The notes: generated from the letters alone by a model not told the origin. 64,000 nucleotides of DNA from Chloroflexi bacterium AL-N1 (GCA_013122435.1 WYDT01000009.1:124001-188000); one strand, 5' to 3'. Shown: positions 30,682-40,682, counted from the stretch's first letter. Made by a program: numbers and translations.

Positions 30682-31703
30682 GATGAGATTTCGTGTCTAT
30701 CGACAAGCTGCGTTTCTTTTTGACATTTTCCCTGCACCCATGAGATAAAAACAGCTACTAATTCGCCAAGGGTACTGACAATCCGAAAAAGCAGACTGGC
30801 AACAATTGCCACTGGAAGAGGATAAACTTGCACAAGCAATGCTGTCAAAACCCCTTCACGAACACCTAGTCCGCTGGGTGTCAAGAAACTAAGGTAACCA
30901 ATGACCCAAGCTAAGGCCGCACTTCCCAGAATAAGTGGTAGATCGGCTAGTTGAATAGACGTTATGCCCGAAAGCACCACTGCCAGAGATACACCTGCAC
31001 ACATATTGGCAGCAACAAAGACACTTAATATTTTCAAGAGCGTGCTATATTGGTAGTTCCAGGCGATATCAGGGCGTTTGAGCCGTATGCTTATCCACAT
31101 AAGCAACGCTCCAAAGATACGGGGGTGCATGCCTAAAAGCCCCAGGGGTAAGAGTAGTAAAGTTATCGTGATAGTTGATCCCAGTTGAGCGTTCGTCAGG
31201 AGCGATGACCACCCTGGTAATGTGAGGATCACAACAGCTAATGCCGCCAATATGGTGAGTATTTGTTCAATAGTTGCACTGGCAAGCACACGCGTCTTTG
31301 AAACACGTAAATGATCAGCCAATGCAACACGACTAAGAATATGCCAGATATTACCCGGTACATAACGTGTTACCATGGATACCAACCAGATACGAGCACC
31401 TTTGTGTAGTGGAACGACCACTGAGTGTTGTCCGACATATACGAGGAGTAGTGTCCAACCGATGGCGAGTCCTGCAAAATAAAGCGCAGCAAAAACGATT
31501 CCTACTAGAAGTGAAAGAGGGGCAACCTGCCATGCATAGCCTTGTAATGTCTCTAACTGCCCAACTAAAAACCATCCCCACGCAACCACAACAACTAAGA
31601 TAACAGCAACACGAGCTACGCGCTTTAGTGACGATGTACGAGCGTGTGTATTTGGCGCGAGGTTGGGCTCGGTCAGTTGTGAGCCGCTCACATCTTCTGG
31701 CAT
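30678..31703 (-). CDS. LPG_synthase_TM / UPF0104 family integral membrane protein
   Basis: 341 residues with about eight membrane segments. Family signatures: MVTRYVPGNIWHILSRVALA and the C-terminal FLTPSGLGVREGVLTALL. Members include the flippase part of MprF and AglD-like proteins of glycosylation loci. It probably acts on a lipid-linked or polyprenyl intermediate (inference). Coding overlaps with both neighbours (16 nt with the methyltransferase, ATGA with the WsaF-like gene) show a tight operon. A GTG at 31691 overlapping the upstream stop is a possible shorter start. Confidence 0.85.
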   Translation of the reverse strand: MPEDVSGSQLTEPNLAPNTHARTSSLKRVARVAVILVVVVAWGWFLVGQLETLQGYAWQVAPLSLLVGIVFAALYFAGLAIGWTLLLVYVGQHSVVVPLHKGARIWLVSMVTRYVPGNIWHILSRVALADHLRVSKTRVLASATIEQILTILAALAVVILTLPGWSSLLTNAQLGSTITITLLLLPLGLLGMHPRIFGALLMWISIRLKRPDIAWNYQYSTLLKILSVFVAANMCAGVSLAVVLSGITSIQLADLPLILGSAALAWVIGYLSFLTPSGLGVREGVLTALLVQVYPLPVAIVASLLFRIVSTLGELVAVFISWVQGKCQKETQLVDRHEISS

Positions 31704-32308
31704 AAGATTAATGTCCAGGGAAAACTTTGCTGTCGTTCAACAATATGTAATTGCTTGCTCACAAAACGTGCAAACCCTTTGGAAGACCAGTGATTAACAT
31801 GACCAGGGTCGTTGCCCAAAGCTGCCACGTTTTTACCACGAAGAAAGTTTGCACCCCGGAAGAATGGCTCGTTAGGCACACTTAACAAAAGCCATTGGCG
31901 ACTTACACGACAGAGTTCAGCCAATCCTTTCGCCGGATCATCAAGATGTTCAAGGACTTCCATACACACGACCAGATCAAAACGTGTATCTGGGAATGGG
32001 AGTGTGGGCAAACTACCAGAAGCAAAGTGCTTATTGGGATGGGAGTGCTGTGCCAGATGTAGGGCTCCCACACTGCTGTCTAGCCCCACGATATGGGCAT
32101 TTCCGCGCTGCATAACATGTTGCATGCCAAAGCCCTCGCCACATCCCGCATCAAGTACCGATTGTGCGCCTGTTCGATTGAACAGCTTTGCAGCTTTCTG
32201 ATGAAAACGATCAATCAATAAGCGTTGCAAAGGGTTTGGGTTTGTATGCTTGGCGAGATTAGTACTTTCATATGTTGTTTTGTGCTTATTAGCTGTTTGT
32301 GTTGTCAT
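31688..32308 (-). CDS. class I SAM-dependent methyltransferase (Methyltransf_11 type)
   Basis: 206 residues from ATG 32308, which has GGGGAA upstream; a longer frame to 32353 lies inside the GT2 gene. SAM-binding motif I is VLDAGCGEGFGMQHV, followed by IVGLDSS, LPFPDTRFDLVVCMEVLEHL and LLLSVPNEPF. Probably methylates a sugar or lipid-linked intermediate in the cytoplasm; the acceptor is unknown. Overlaps the upstream GT2 gene by 20 nt. Confidence 0.85.
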   Translation of the reverse strand: MTTQTANKHKTTYESTNLAKHTNPNPLQRLLIDRFHQKAAKLFNRTGAQSVLDAGCGEGFGMQHVMQRGNAHIVGLDSSVGALHLAQHSHPNKHFASGSLPTLPFPDTRFDLVVCMEVLEHLDDPAKGLAELCRVSRQWLLLSVPNEPFFRGANFLRGKNVAALGNDPGHVNHWSSKGFARFVSKQLHIVERQQSFPWTLILCQKM

Positions 32309-33323
32309 GTGTATTCCCCAAAATACGGCGTATAACATAATCATCACTGGCACGATAGTTACTATGGCGTACCATTTCGCCGATAAAACCAGTAAAAATA
32401 AATTGTAATCCAGAAATGACTAGCAGAACGCCCAATGTTAAGAGGGGCCTATCGCCAATTGGTTGATCTCCCACAAACCATAAAACGGTCAGGTAGAAGC
32501 ATATTAAGACACCAAGCATCGTAAGTAGTGTTCCCAGCATGCCAAACAATCGCAATGGTTGGCGGAGATAACTTGTTAAGAAGAGCACCTGTAAAAAGTC
32601 CAGATACCCATTGCCGAGCCTTTTAGTGCCAAATTTGGATTTACCAAAACGGCGGGGCTGATGTTTGACTGCTACCTCGCCGACACGAAAACCGCGTTGC
32701 TTGACAAGAACTGGAATGAAACGATGTTGTTCGCCGTAGAGATCAAGATGGCGCACAACATCGCGGGTGTACGCTTTGAAGCCACAGTTAAAGTCATGAA
32801 GTTGTACACCCGTCATACGGGATACAACAGCGTTGAAAATACGTGATGGAAGCGTTTTAGATCGTGGATCATTGCGTTGCTTTCTCCAAGCCGAGACTAG
32901 GTCATAACCTTGATCGAGTTGTTCGAGCAAACGAAACATATCACCCGGATCTTCTTGCATATCTGCATCGATGGTGATGATTTTTGCACCACGGCTCAAT
33001 TGAAAGCCGGCATGTAAAGCTGCGGTTTTGCCAAAATTGCGGCGGAATTGAATAACTCGCACACGTGCATCGTCACGTTGGAGTTCGGCGCAGACATCAA
33101 AACTATGATCACTACTGCCATCATCAACAAAAATAAGTTCGTAGCTACCTTGGTAAGCTGTAGGTCCTGTACTCAGTACTTCAAGGACTTTTTGATATAG
33201 AGGACGAACATTGTCTTCTTCGTTGAAGACAGGTACAACAACCGACAGGGCCAAGGGGATGGGAATATCAATATTTGTATACTGAAACGGTGGGTTTTCG
33301 AGTAGCCGAGTATCATCAACCAT
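32289..33323 (-). CDS. GT2 polyprenyl-phosphate sugar transferase (DPM1/GtrB/ArnC-like) with two TM segments
   Basis: 344 residues from ATG 33323 (AAGG upstream); an ATG at 33356 lacks support. SVVVPVFNEEDNVRPL, VDDGSSDHSFD, IDADMQEDP and the QRNDPRSK region, then two C-terminal membrane segments (about 255-282 and 292-320). The architecture is that of dolichol/undecaprenyl-phosphate mannosyl- or glucosyltransferases, which load one sugar onto polyprenyl phosphate for use by GT-C enzymes. The large membrane protein encoded just upstream is a candidate user (inference). Confidence 0.88.
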   Translation of the reverse strand: MVDDTRLLENPPFQYTNIDIPIPLALSVVVPVFNEEDNVRPLYQKVLEVLSTGPTAYQGSYELIFVDDGSSDHSFDVCAELQRDDARVRVIQFRRNFGKTAALHAGFQLSRGAKIITIDADMQEDPGDMFRLLEQLDQGYDLVSAWRKQRNDPRSKTLPSRIFNAVVSRMTGVQLHDFNCGFKAYTRDVVRHLDLYGEQHRFIPVLVKQRGFRVGEVAVKHQPRRFGKSKFGTKRLGNGYLDFLQVLFLTSYLRQPLRLFGMLGTLLTMLGVLICFYLTVLWFVGDQPIGDRPLLTLGVLLVISGLQFIFTGFIGEMVRHSNYRASDDYVIRRILGNTHDNTNS

Positions 33324-33431
33324 TGCAAACCTTCTTTTACTCTTATACAAAACCATAGAATTGATTAGTGGGCTAATCTGAGATACCAGCTAATCTTCGT
33401 TACCAAAAGTCATACCTTGATCGTTCTGCGT

Positions 33432-35708
33432 CTATTCCTGATCATATTCAAAGGTTATATCCAGTGCCCTTAAACCTAATAGACGAATTCTTGGATCTGT
33501 ACCTACAGACTCTGTTATGCTTGGCTGATCAAGAACCTTGATAGAAACGGTATTTTCTCCAGGATGTACTGGGACTTGGTAGTTCCAATCCCCTTCCTCA
33601 ATCTGTACGGTTTCTTGCGTGCCTGTATTTGTACTAACTTCAACTGTTCGATAGGTTTGGTCGGGCAGGTTTGGTCCCATCCACATTCTCGCGTTGAGAT
33701 GTATCCTACCATATTCTGTAGATACTATATGTATATCTGCAGGTTCTTGGCTGAGCCACATAAATGAGTCGCCCTCAAACGTCTCGATACCATTGGGTAC
33801 GTTATGAATACGATTAACAAGTGACCAACTATTATCAGCCATTTCCCAGAGTATATAGGGATCATTAGACCATATTTTCGTCCAATTTTGTTGCTCTGCT
33901 AGCTCATCGCTATAATTTGTGTCTGTTAACACATAACGTGCTGATTGTAGATCAATAGGTTTTGAAGCCACCATACGCGGCACTATATGACTGTGGGACA
34001 TATACATGCGATAGGCCGCAAGATAGGTTGGTGTGTCATTCAGGTAGTATACTGCCCATTGATTGGCAAACCAATCATCTACCCAGATAACAATGGGCTC
34101 ACCATTTGTGATTGTTAAGGCTGTTTTTAGTTCACGAAAACTGTCTGCATGCATTGTCTGATATGCGCTACGTGGTATATATCTATTCATATTTTCTACA
34201 TTGGTGTGATAACTCTGTGAAACAGCGAAAATAGCTAATACCCCAAAACCAACGGACATAGTATAACGCGAAATTGCATAAGGTAAGGCATTCATAATGG
34301 TGGATACTCCATAGACAATTGCACCAACAATGATCCACCAACTCATGACGATAAATTTGTAAGCACCATATGAATAATTTTGATCAAGAATCCAATAAAA
34401 AGACCCTATAACGAGTACTGTGGCAACAGCCGATATTCCCCACAAACGGTGTTGAAAAAGTGAGACAATGCCAACTATTGTGAGTAATGATAGCAGAATT
34501 CCTACTATGTTGTGCACATTTCTCATTTGTTCAAGAGAATGCTCATTTCCTATACCCCAGAATGCCCCTGGTTGATAGGAGGATTGTAAAAGGCCTCCAA
34601 AGAAACCTTCCCCGGCCCTTATTGCATCAGGACCGACGGAAGAAGTGAATTGGCGGTAAAGGAACTGTAGCATGTCGTATGAAACTGGTAAAAATAATAA
34701 CATATACACCGCTAAAGCAGCAGCAAAACCACGTAACCAGTGTTGCCATTCCTGATATTCTTGTATAAGTCGTGGGAGTACAATAAGTCCAGCCCCCCCG
34801 ACGGCAATAACCGCAAATTCGGGATATGTATAAGAAACACCTGCTATAGTAGCACCGATGAAAACCCACCACCGCCACTCTTGAAATTTCATAGTGTATA
34901 AAATGCCGGCAAGGGTTGGCATGTATAAAAGTGCCAAGCCATTGTCGAAGTTGTATGCCCATAAAAGATTCGAGATCCATCCACTCACAATGGTTAGCCC
35001 TGTTGCGGTAATGGCTACCCATACACGTGATTGAACAGAGAGCCAAAAGAAGACAGTAGCACAGCCAGCACAAAATAACGATAAAGCTTGGTAAACACCA
35101 CTAACTGATTGAGTGTCGCCGAAAGGTGTTAATGGCGACATGGCACTAATGATAGACCGGGAAATATACCGAGCACTACTCAGATGTGAGGCATACTGGT
35201 CTGCCGGATCAAGACCTCCCTGAAGCCCCCTTGGATGTTCCCATATGTATAAGCCAAATGTCATATATGACCACCCATCTGGCATGGTGTTTCCCAAGTA
35301 ATCAGTAATGCCATACCAAAACTGGCGTGCCATGATAATAACAGGGAATAGAAGACATAGGAGGAGCAGCCACAGTATTTTTTCTCGTGAGGCAACACGT
35401 ACAAAACGTATACCGTATACAGCCAGCAAGATCGTCGTGAGCCAGAACCATGGAGCTACATAGTGGACAGGTATATGCAGCCCGACAGTGATTCCAAGAA
35501 TAATTGACCAACTAATAAGTGTAATAGTAGGAGCAAGCAACCAGATTGGTTGTTGCATGGTATGTGTGCCAAAGAAGTTTAACAAACTGTATCCAGCCAG
35601 AGTTATGACAATACATACTAACATGTATAGAAAAAAGCCGCCCCCTACAACAACAATTCGATCTAGGGATGAAGTGATCGCAAATGTTATAAGTGTATGA
35701 TATGTCAT
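33432..35708 (-). CDS. large multi-spanning membrane protein with C-terminal beta domain, GT-C-like
   Basis: 758 residues; GAGGAG precedes ATG 35708. At least twelve hydrophobic segments fill residues 1-505. A loop after the third or fourth (DYLGNTMPDGWSYMTFGLYIW, about 135-155) carries acidic residues as in GT-C enzymes. The last 250 residues are soluble, with a dialkylglycosyl-like domain and an Ig-like beta end. I do not recognise a named family. Between two glycosyltransferase genes it could transfer sugars from polyprenyl phosphate on the outer face, or polymerise the glycan (inference). Confidence 0.65.
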   Translation of the reverse strand: MTYHTLITFAITSSLDRIVVVGGGFFLYMLVCIVITLAGYSLLNFFGTHTMQQPIWLLAPTITLISWSIILGITVGLHIPVHYVAPWFWLTTILLAVYGIRFVRVASREKILWLLLLCLLFPVIIMARQFWYGITDYLGNTMPDGWSYMTFGLYIWEHPRGLQGGLDPADQYASHLSSARYISRSIISAMSPLTPFGDTQSVSGVYQALSLFCAGCATVFFWLSVQSRVWVAITATGLTIVSGWISNLLWAYNFDNGLALLYMPTLAGILYTMKFQEWRWWVFIGATIAGVSYTYPEFAVIAVGGAGLIVLPRLIQEYQEWQHWLRGFAAALAVYMLLFLPVSYDMLQFLYRQFTSSVGPDAIRAGEGFFGGLLQSSYQPGAFWGIGNEHSLEQMRNVHNIVGILLSLLTIVGIVSLFQHRLWGISAVATVLVIGSFYWILDQNYSYGAYKFIVMSWWIIVGAIVYGVSTIMNALPYAISRYTMSVGFGVLAIFAVSQSYHTNVENMNRYIPRSAYQTMHADSFRELKTALTITNGEPIVIWVDDWFANQWAVYYLNDTPTYLAAYRMYMSHSHIVPRMVASKPIDLQSARYVLTDTNYSDELAEQQNWTKIWSNDPYILWEMADNSWSLVNRIHNVPNGIETFEGDSFMWLSQEPADIHIVSTEYGRIHLNARMWMGPNLPDQTYRTVEVSTNTGTQETVQIEEGDWNYQVPVHPGENTVSIKVLDQPSITESVGTDPRIRLLGLRALDITFEYDQE

Positions 35709-35720
35709 TTTCTCCTCAAC

Positions 35721-38528
35721 TTACAACTGTTTGGTCATTTGCCGATGAATAAAATTAAGTCGGCTCGTGATCTTTTGTGCCACTGCTTGTGATCCATAAA
35801 AACGGTGAATATCTTCTGCTGCCTGTGCTCCTTTACGTTTTGCTGTTGTTGGATCAGCAAGTATATTTCGCATCATTTCAGCAGCATGGTCAATATCGGG
35901 GTCTGCCCACTCATCTCCTGATCGGTATGGGCCATAATCCTTATCGATGGTAACTAACTCATACCCTACTGGATAACTGTTTGATGGTGTCATAAAATCT
36001 GCATTACCGGAATAGGCCGTAGCAATAACAGGTTTTCCAAGTGCCATAGCCTCTGCGATAGTGAGCCCAAAACCTTCGCTCCGATGGAGCGATACATAGG
36101 CATCACAGTTTTCAAATAAGCCTGTCAACTCTTCGCGATTGAAGTATCGATCTATTAATATGCCATGAACCGAATCTATCGCTGTAGAAAGCTGTTTGCC
36201 TTCTTCAGAATCAGCATCAAGATTAGTTACTTTGATCACTAGCGTAGTGTGATCAAAATTGGGCGCAAAAGCTCGCTTATATGCTTCAATTAAACCGTAT
36301 GGGTTCTTTCTCTGTGGAAAACTTAGCATGTCAAAGCTAAATAAGAAGAGAAAACGATCTTCGGGTAATGCTAGTTCTCGACGACTCATTCCGGAAGGTA
36401 TAAAGGCGTTGATTGATAGCTGCACATTCGTAATCGGAATAGGTGAAACCGCTGCAAGAGTCTTCTGTACAAAATTACTATCAACCCAGACTTCATCGAA
36501 ATGTGTAAAACGATCATGCCATTGTTCAGGGAAATTGGCAGTTTCCCAGTGCCAAAATCCTATGTTGTAATGATTGGCAAAGAAGTCTGATCCCAGTTGT
36601 TGTACTACTGATGGAACCAGATCAGCATTGACACAGAGCAGATTAACCGTATATGGATTGCCCTCAGGAAAGTGCAGCACAGAATAATCTTCAGCTCGTG
36701 CCCAATCAGGATTAGATAAATCAACCTGTGCTATAGGATACCCCGCTTCATCAAGTGCACGTAAAACAGAACGCGGGACTTCTCCCATGCCAGTCTCTGC
36801 GCGAAGATAACCAATAACATTAATTCCGGGTTTGATTGTTGATTGTGAGGACTCAACACTTGTTGATTGTGTAAACAGTGCTTCGTGAGGGAAACCATTT
36901 GTAGTACGTGTTTGTGCCTGTGGTGGAAGATTGTGTTTGCCAACCATTGATGCGTAGATGTTTTCCACAACTTCACCCCCAAGCATAGTTTTGACTTGAT
37001 TATGGATGCCTAATCGACGTAAAGGGTTTCGGATAGCATAATAAACCCTTCGTTTGATTGTTGGTCTCCCAATCAACGGTGCCTCAGTGAGGGCAGATCG
37101 TTTTTTACCCTTATGCATCACTGAAGAGATAGCATATGATGCGTGAGGTCCGAGCAATTGTTTAATCGGTTTATGTAATCCAGTTTTATGAAGTGGGACC
37201 CGTAAAGCGTAGTAGAACTTTGTTCGTAAACTGGCTGAATGTGGGGCAGTTCCGTTTGTAAGATCAGGAAAAGCTATGGTTTCAGGTACCTCATCTTGTT
37301 GATCTATTACAGCAAGGCTGTCTGCTATTGGTTGAATGAAAGCTGTATCAAGTTTATACTGTGTTTCTACAGATTGGGTAAACCAACGTGTATAAGCTTC
37401 ACGATGGGTATGCAAAACATCAGGAAAAGCTTGCTGTAAATCCCAGCGTTCACGATATAACTCCATTGCAAGATTGCTGATCAAGGGTGTGTGTGTACTA
37501 TCATATACTTCCTGATTCAACCAGTTGAAAAAACTGGTTTCACTTCTTGTTTGAAATGGATATGGCCATTTCGTACCATTGTCAAGATTGCGCCAAAGAT
37601 ACCTTGCTGCATCGGGTAACGCAACACCATTATCAAATTGACCATAGGCATAGGGCCATTGGCGCACCTCTTGGTAGCCATTAGCAAGTAGACGATCACA
37701 ATAATGCTTGAATAGTGGTTCTAGATGTGGTAGTTGTTCCAGCGTATATCGATCTTGGTGCTTGGAAATGGCATTCAGATCATTCATTGGTAGCCCGCTA
37801 AAATGATAGAATGTTAGTAGGCTATCATTAACACGCCACTCATTATTTTGTGAACAGATATGTCGTTGCTTTAAATTCCAGTATGCAGCATTGTAGCCTG
37901 GATCTCGTAGGATTGTGACATTTTCAAAAATACCAGGTAAAAGATCAATCCAACGCTGATCGACAAAGAGTCCGCGATTAGCATCTACAACACAATCATT
38001 CACAAGTTTTTGTTGCCACCAACGTAGAAGCTTTAGCAAATGTGGACCCTCAGATAGCCCTATAAAACCTAGATTATAGATACCAGCACGTAAGATATAA
38101 GGTTCATCTGGCATATGATTATCATTGAGAAAATCAAGTAAATGCGGTGTGAGAACTATTTGTTGTTGTTCAAGAAGTGACCATAGGTGTGTTAGTGGCT
38201 GATAAAAGTAAATATCAGGATCAAAATAGCATAAGCTTGATAAGTTATAACGGTCAAACAGGTATTCGAGCAAGAATGGCTTGACTGCTGTATTAAATTC
38301 GACAACAGTATATCGGAAAGCCATCTGCTCAAAATGCTGGATGCCTAAATCATGTGCCTCGATCAAGGTAAATCGCTCATCATCTGGATTGAAAAAGGCA
38401 TCACATACATCGGCTAATAGAACGAATACGTGCCCATTAGGATGATGTTCGAGAAATGATTCGGTCAGGCAGCGTGCATGAGCCAAATAGTTTTTCGCAA
38501 CAATCGTACAAATGGCTGGACTTTGCAT
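35721..38528 (-). CDS. fused glycosyltransferase: GT-A (GT8-like) domain, repeat linker, GT4 domain
   Basis: 935 residues; GAGG precedes ATG 38528. The N-terminal GT-A domain (1-300) has ICTIVAKNYLAHARCL, AVKPFLLEYL and the metal-binding DPD at 103-105 (CYFDPDIYF). A region rich in W and Y follows, then a linker with two copies of a 42-residue element (435-476 and 492-533). The GT4 domain (569-930) has GYLRAETGMGEVPRS, LFLFSFDMLSFPQRKNP and RSEGFGLTIAEAMALGKP. Two activities on one chain suggest two successive transfers. Cytoplasmic, no membrane segment. Confidence 0.85.
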   Translation of the reverse strand: MQSPAICTIVAKNYLAHARCLTESFLEHHPNGHVFVLLADVCDAFFNPDDERFTLIEAHDLGIQHFEQMAFRYTVVEFNTAVKPFLLEYLFDRYNLSSLCYFDPDIYFYQPLTHLWSLLEQQQIVLTPHLLDFLNDNHMPDEPYILRAGIYNLGFIGLSEGPHLLKLLRWWQQKLVNDCVVDANRGLFVDQRWIDLLPGIFENVTILRDPGYNAAYWNLKQRHICSQNNEWRVNDSLLTFYHFSGLPMNDLNAISKHQDRYTLEQLPHLEPLFKHYCDRLLANGYQEVRQWPYAYGQFDNGVALPDAARYLWRNLDNGTKWPYPFQTRSETSFFNWLNQEVYDSTHTPLISNLAMELYRERWDLQQAFPDVLHTHREAYTRWFTQSVETQYKLDTAFIQPIADSLAVIDQQDEVPETIAFPDLTNGTAPHSASLRTKFYYALRVPLHKTGLHKPIKQLLGPHASYAISSVMHKGKKRSALTEAPLIGRPTIKRRVYYAIRNPLRRLGIHNQVKTMLGGEVVENIYASMVGKHNLPPQAQTRTTNGFPHEALFTQSTSVESSQSTIKPGINVIGYLRAETGMGEVPRSVLRALDEAGYPIAQVDLSNPDWARAEDYSVLHFPEGNPYTVNLLCVNADLVPSVVQQLGSDFFANHYNIGFWHWETANFPEQWHDRFTHFDEVWVDSNFVQKTLAAVSPIPITNVQLSINAFIPSGMSRRELALPEDRFLFLFSFDMLSFPQRKNPYGLIEAYKRAFAPNFDHTTLVIKVTNLDADSEEGKQLSTAIDSVHGILIDRYFNREELTGLFENCDAYVSLHRSEGFGLTIAEAMALGKPVIATAYSGNADFMTPSNSYPVGYELVTIDKDYGPYRSGDEWADPDIDHAAEMMRNILADPTTAKRKGAQAAEDIHRFYGSQAVAQKITSRLNFIHRQMTKQL
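36930..37226 (-). repeat. two diverged 42-codon repeats inside the fused glycosyltransferase gene
   Basis: Residues 435-476 (containing FYYALRVPLHKTGLH) and 492-533 (containing VYYAIRNPLRRLGIH) align without gaps, sharing YYA-R-PL--GH and K--LG. The repeats link the GT-A and GT4 domains; they are amphipathic and basic, so membrane or partner binding is possible (inference). Confidence 0.75.
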
Positions 38529-38572
38529 ATAACCTCAATTGTGAACCAGACTATACCTAGCCATGCTTAAAA

Positions 38573-39334
38573 TTAATGGTCTCCCACAATCGAATTTTCA
38601 ATATTCCTATAATGATTAATTTGCTTGTCATTGTTGACACGACAATGAGCAATACCGCGAGAGCCGTGGAGAAGCGATCGTTCTACAACAAAATTTGCAT
38701 CTTCGAGCATTGCGGTAAGACAAGCCATATTTGGTGCCCACCAATTAGTGAAATCATTATTGAGAGTGTTTTGTGGGTAGAATTGCATAATTGGTGTAGT
38801 AGTTAGATTGGGCGAAACAACCGACAATGGGTGCAATTGTTGACTCTGGTAATCAAGAAATGCATTATCAATCACCTGAGATTCAATCCAAAGCTGACCA
38901 GAGCAAACACTCCATATCTTATCGAGTGCTAAAAGGGGATTACGCAGATGATACAGCACGCCCAAGAAAAGTACAATATCGAAAGTACCATAATCTTCAG
39001 GGTTGAGATCATAAACGTTTGCTACTTTGTACTCAACTTGTGATTGGAGAAGCTCTTTAGCAATAGCAAACCCAGTCTGTGTTGGCTCTACATAATCAAG
39101 TGCTAACACATTAGCACCACGTTTCTCAAGCTCAAAAGAAAAAAATCCATCACGTGCGCCTATATCTAAGGCACGCATTCCTGTACAATCTTCTGGTAGG
39201 TCAAGGAGTTCCAGCACTAAGGGTGTCGCATTGATACCAGGTGTTACAACTCCTGGTGCAACCTCTATTTGGTGATACCAGTGAGGAAATTGTGCGATTT
39301 TCTGAGCTATAGTCTCTTGTTCCTGAGAAGCCAT
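38573..39334 (-). CDS. class I SAM methyltransferase (CmoB/DUF1698-like)
   Basis: 253 residues from ATG 39334, with AAGGAG upstream; the ATG at 39352 is too early. FPHWYHQIEVAPGVVTPG, MRALDIGARDGFFSFELEKRGA, ALDY and LFLGVLYHLRNPL are the DUF1698/CmoB-like pattern also found in glycan-cluster methyltransferases. Only 23 nt after the coiled-coil methyltransferase. A role in sugar methylation or capping is inferred from context; a tRNA role is unlikely here. Confidence 0.82.
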   Translation of the reverse strand: MASQEQETIAQKIAQFPHWYHQIEVAPGVVTPGINATPLVLELLDLPEDCTGMRALDIGARDGFFSFELEKRGANVLALDYVEPTQTGFAIAKELLQSQVEYKVANVYDLNPEDYGTFDIVLFLGVLYHLRNPLLALDKIWSVCSGQLWIESQVIDNAFLDYQSQQLHPLSVVSPNLTTTPIMQFYPQNTLNNDFTNWWAPNMACLTAMLEDANFVVERSLLHGSRGIAHCRVNNDKQINHYRNIENSIVGDH

Positions 39335-39357
39335 TGATACTCCTTCTTTCATTGCTA

Positions 39358-40620
39358 TTACCCTTGGGAAGAATTGTTATTTTCAGAGGCGTTAATGTAG
39401 TCCTGAAGTTTCTGAAGATGACTTTCAAGAGAAGAAATATATTCTTTAGCATGTACAAGTTCATCTTCACGGGCTTGTAATACTGTTGAAAGGGATGTGA
39501 TATATTCATCCTTGTGTACCAGGGCATCTTGTAATGAACTTGCATAATCTTCTCTCGTTTTGATTAGTTCTTGCAGAGATGCTTCATATGTTTCCTTTGT
39601 ACTGAGCGTTTCTTGTAACGAGTCGATATATGTATCTTTTGCTGTGACCGTTTCCTCAAGTGCTTTCGTCTGTGTTTCAATAGTACTTTGCAATGTCTGT
39701 GTATATTGGTCTTTGGCAACAAGGGCCTTATTTAGTGAGTCTTCGTATTCTTCTTTAGCAACAAGTATCGTGTGGACAATCTGTTGCTCTGCATTGAGGT
39801 TTCGTATCTGTGTTGTCAATTGTGTGAGACGATTGAATAAGTCCTCATTAACCTGATCCAGTTTTATGTGTGTGCTACGACGAACAGCAAAAGCGACTCC
39901 ATGGCCAACTTCGGTATATTTTTCAGAGACAAAATCTGGGTTTTTTCCGATCAGATCATCCCAGGCACGCTCAAGCCATGGAAATTGAGGATGTGATATA
40001 TCGTCAAAGACCAAAACACCACCAACTTTTAGTCGGGGAAGTACGTTTTCAATATCAATTTTCGCGCCTTCTTCGGAGTGATCACCATCAACAGTAATAA
40101 GATCGAAAAAGAGATCTGGATTGCGTTCAAAGAAGGCAGGTACTGTTTCCTTTGAGTTTCCTGAAGTAAACGAAGCTTGCCCCTGATGCCCGACACGCTG
40201 TAACTGTGACTCAACGAATGCTGTTCCTGGATTTTGCAGACCACTGTAATTGTCAATCCACATGTCAAACCCATACATATTACAAGTAGGGGTAGTATGC
40301 GCCACTACAGACATGCTTCGCCCGCGAAACACTCCAATTTCAAGATAATTTTCTGGTTTCAGGAAAGTTGCTGCAGCATACAGTATGGTTAACTGATCAT
40401 TGTATCCCCAATGCTCACCGAACCGTTCAATTCCTGATTCATAAAAGCGCTCCATAAATGTAGTGTAATCATCACCCTGAAGCTGATGTAATACATTTAT
40501 AATATGGGTTATAGTAGAAATTTGCGATCCCTTATTCTTAAGGGTAGTTGTGCCGATTTGTATAGGATTAAGCCACTGATAGTCTCCAAAATGGAAACTT
40601 ACTGATTCTATTGCGTTCAT
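39358..40620 (-). CDS. SAM methyltransferase with C-terminal 14-residue-repeat coiled coil (candidate chain-length ruler)
   Basis: 420 residues. A class I methyltransferase domain (about 75-250, Methyltransf_24 type) shows YLEIGVFRGRS (92-102), FDMW, ITVDGDHSEEGAKID and GGVLVFDD. From about 255 to 410 the chain is helical and heptad-patterned, with six near-exact 14-residue units of the form xAKxxYxxSLQxxL. The tail is Asn/Ser-rich. It lies 62 bp after wzt. In E. coli O8/O9a, WbdD caps the O-antigen by methylation and its coiled coil sets chain length; the same domain logic is seen here, without a visible kinase. Role as ruler is inference. Confidence 0.85.
   Translation of the reverse strand: MNAIESVSFHFGDYQWLNPIQIGTTTLKNKGSQISTITHIINVLHQLQGDDYTTFMERFYESGIERFGEHWGYNDQLTILYAAATFLKPENYLEIGVFRGRSMSVVAHTTPTCNMYGFDMWIDNYSGLQNPGTAFVESQLQRVGHQGQASFTSGNSKETVPAFFERNPDLFFDLITVDGDHSEEGAKIDIENVLPRLKVGGVLVFDDISHPQFPWLERAWDDLIGKNPDFVSEKYTEVGHGVAFAVRRSTHIKLDQVNEDLFNRLTQLTTQIRNLNAEQQIVHTILVAKEEYEDSLNKALVAKDQYTQTLQSTIETQTKALEETVTAKDTYIDSLQETLSTKETYEASLQELIKTREDYASSLQDALVHKDEYITSLSTVLQAREDELVHAKEYISSLESHLQKLQDYINASENNNSSQG
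39415..39762 (-). repeat. 42-bp coding repeats encoding the 14-residue coiled-coil units
   Basis: Codons 287-402. In-register units begin at residues 287, 301, 326, 340, 354 and 368; an 11-residue break lies at 315-325 and a degenerate unit at 382-402. Fourteen residues equal two heptads, so units can be gained or lost without breaking the coil. Confidence 0.85.
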
Positions 40621-40682
40621 ATGCTATGCCCTTGCAAGACGTTGTATTACTTTTTGATAGTTGCACATATGCACAATTGACA

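Noticed and set aside
39415..39762. CRISPR-like or satellite array
   Set aside because: The period is 42 bp in frame, with diverged units and no spacers; it is coding repeat.
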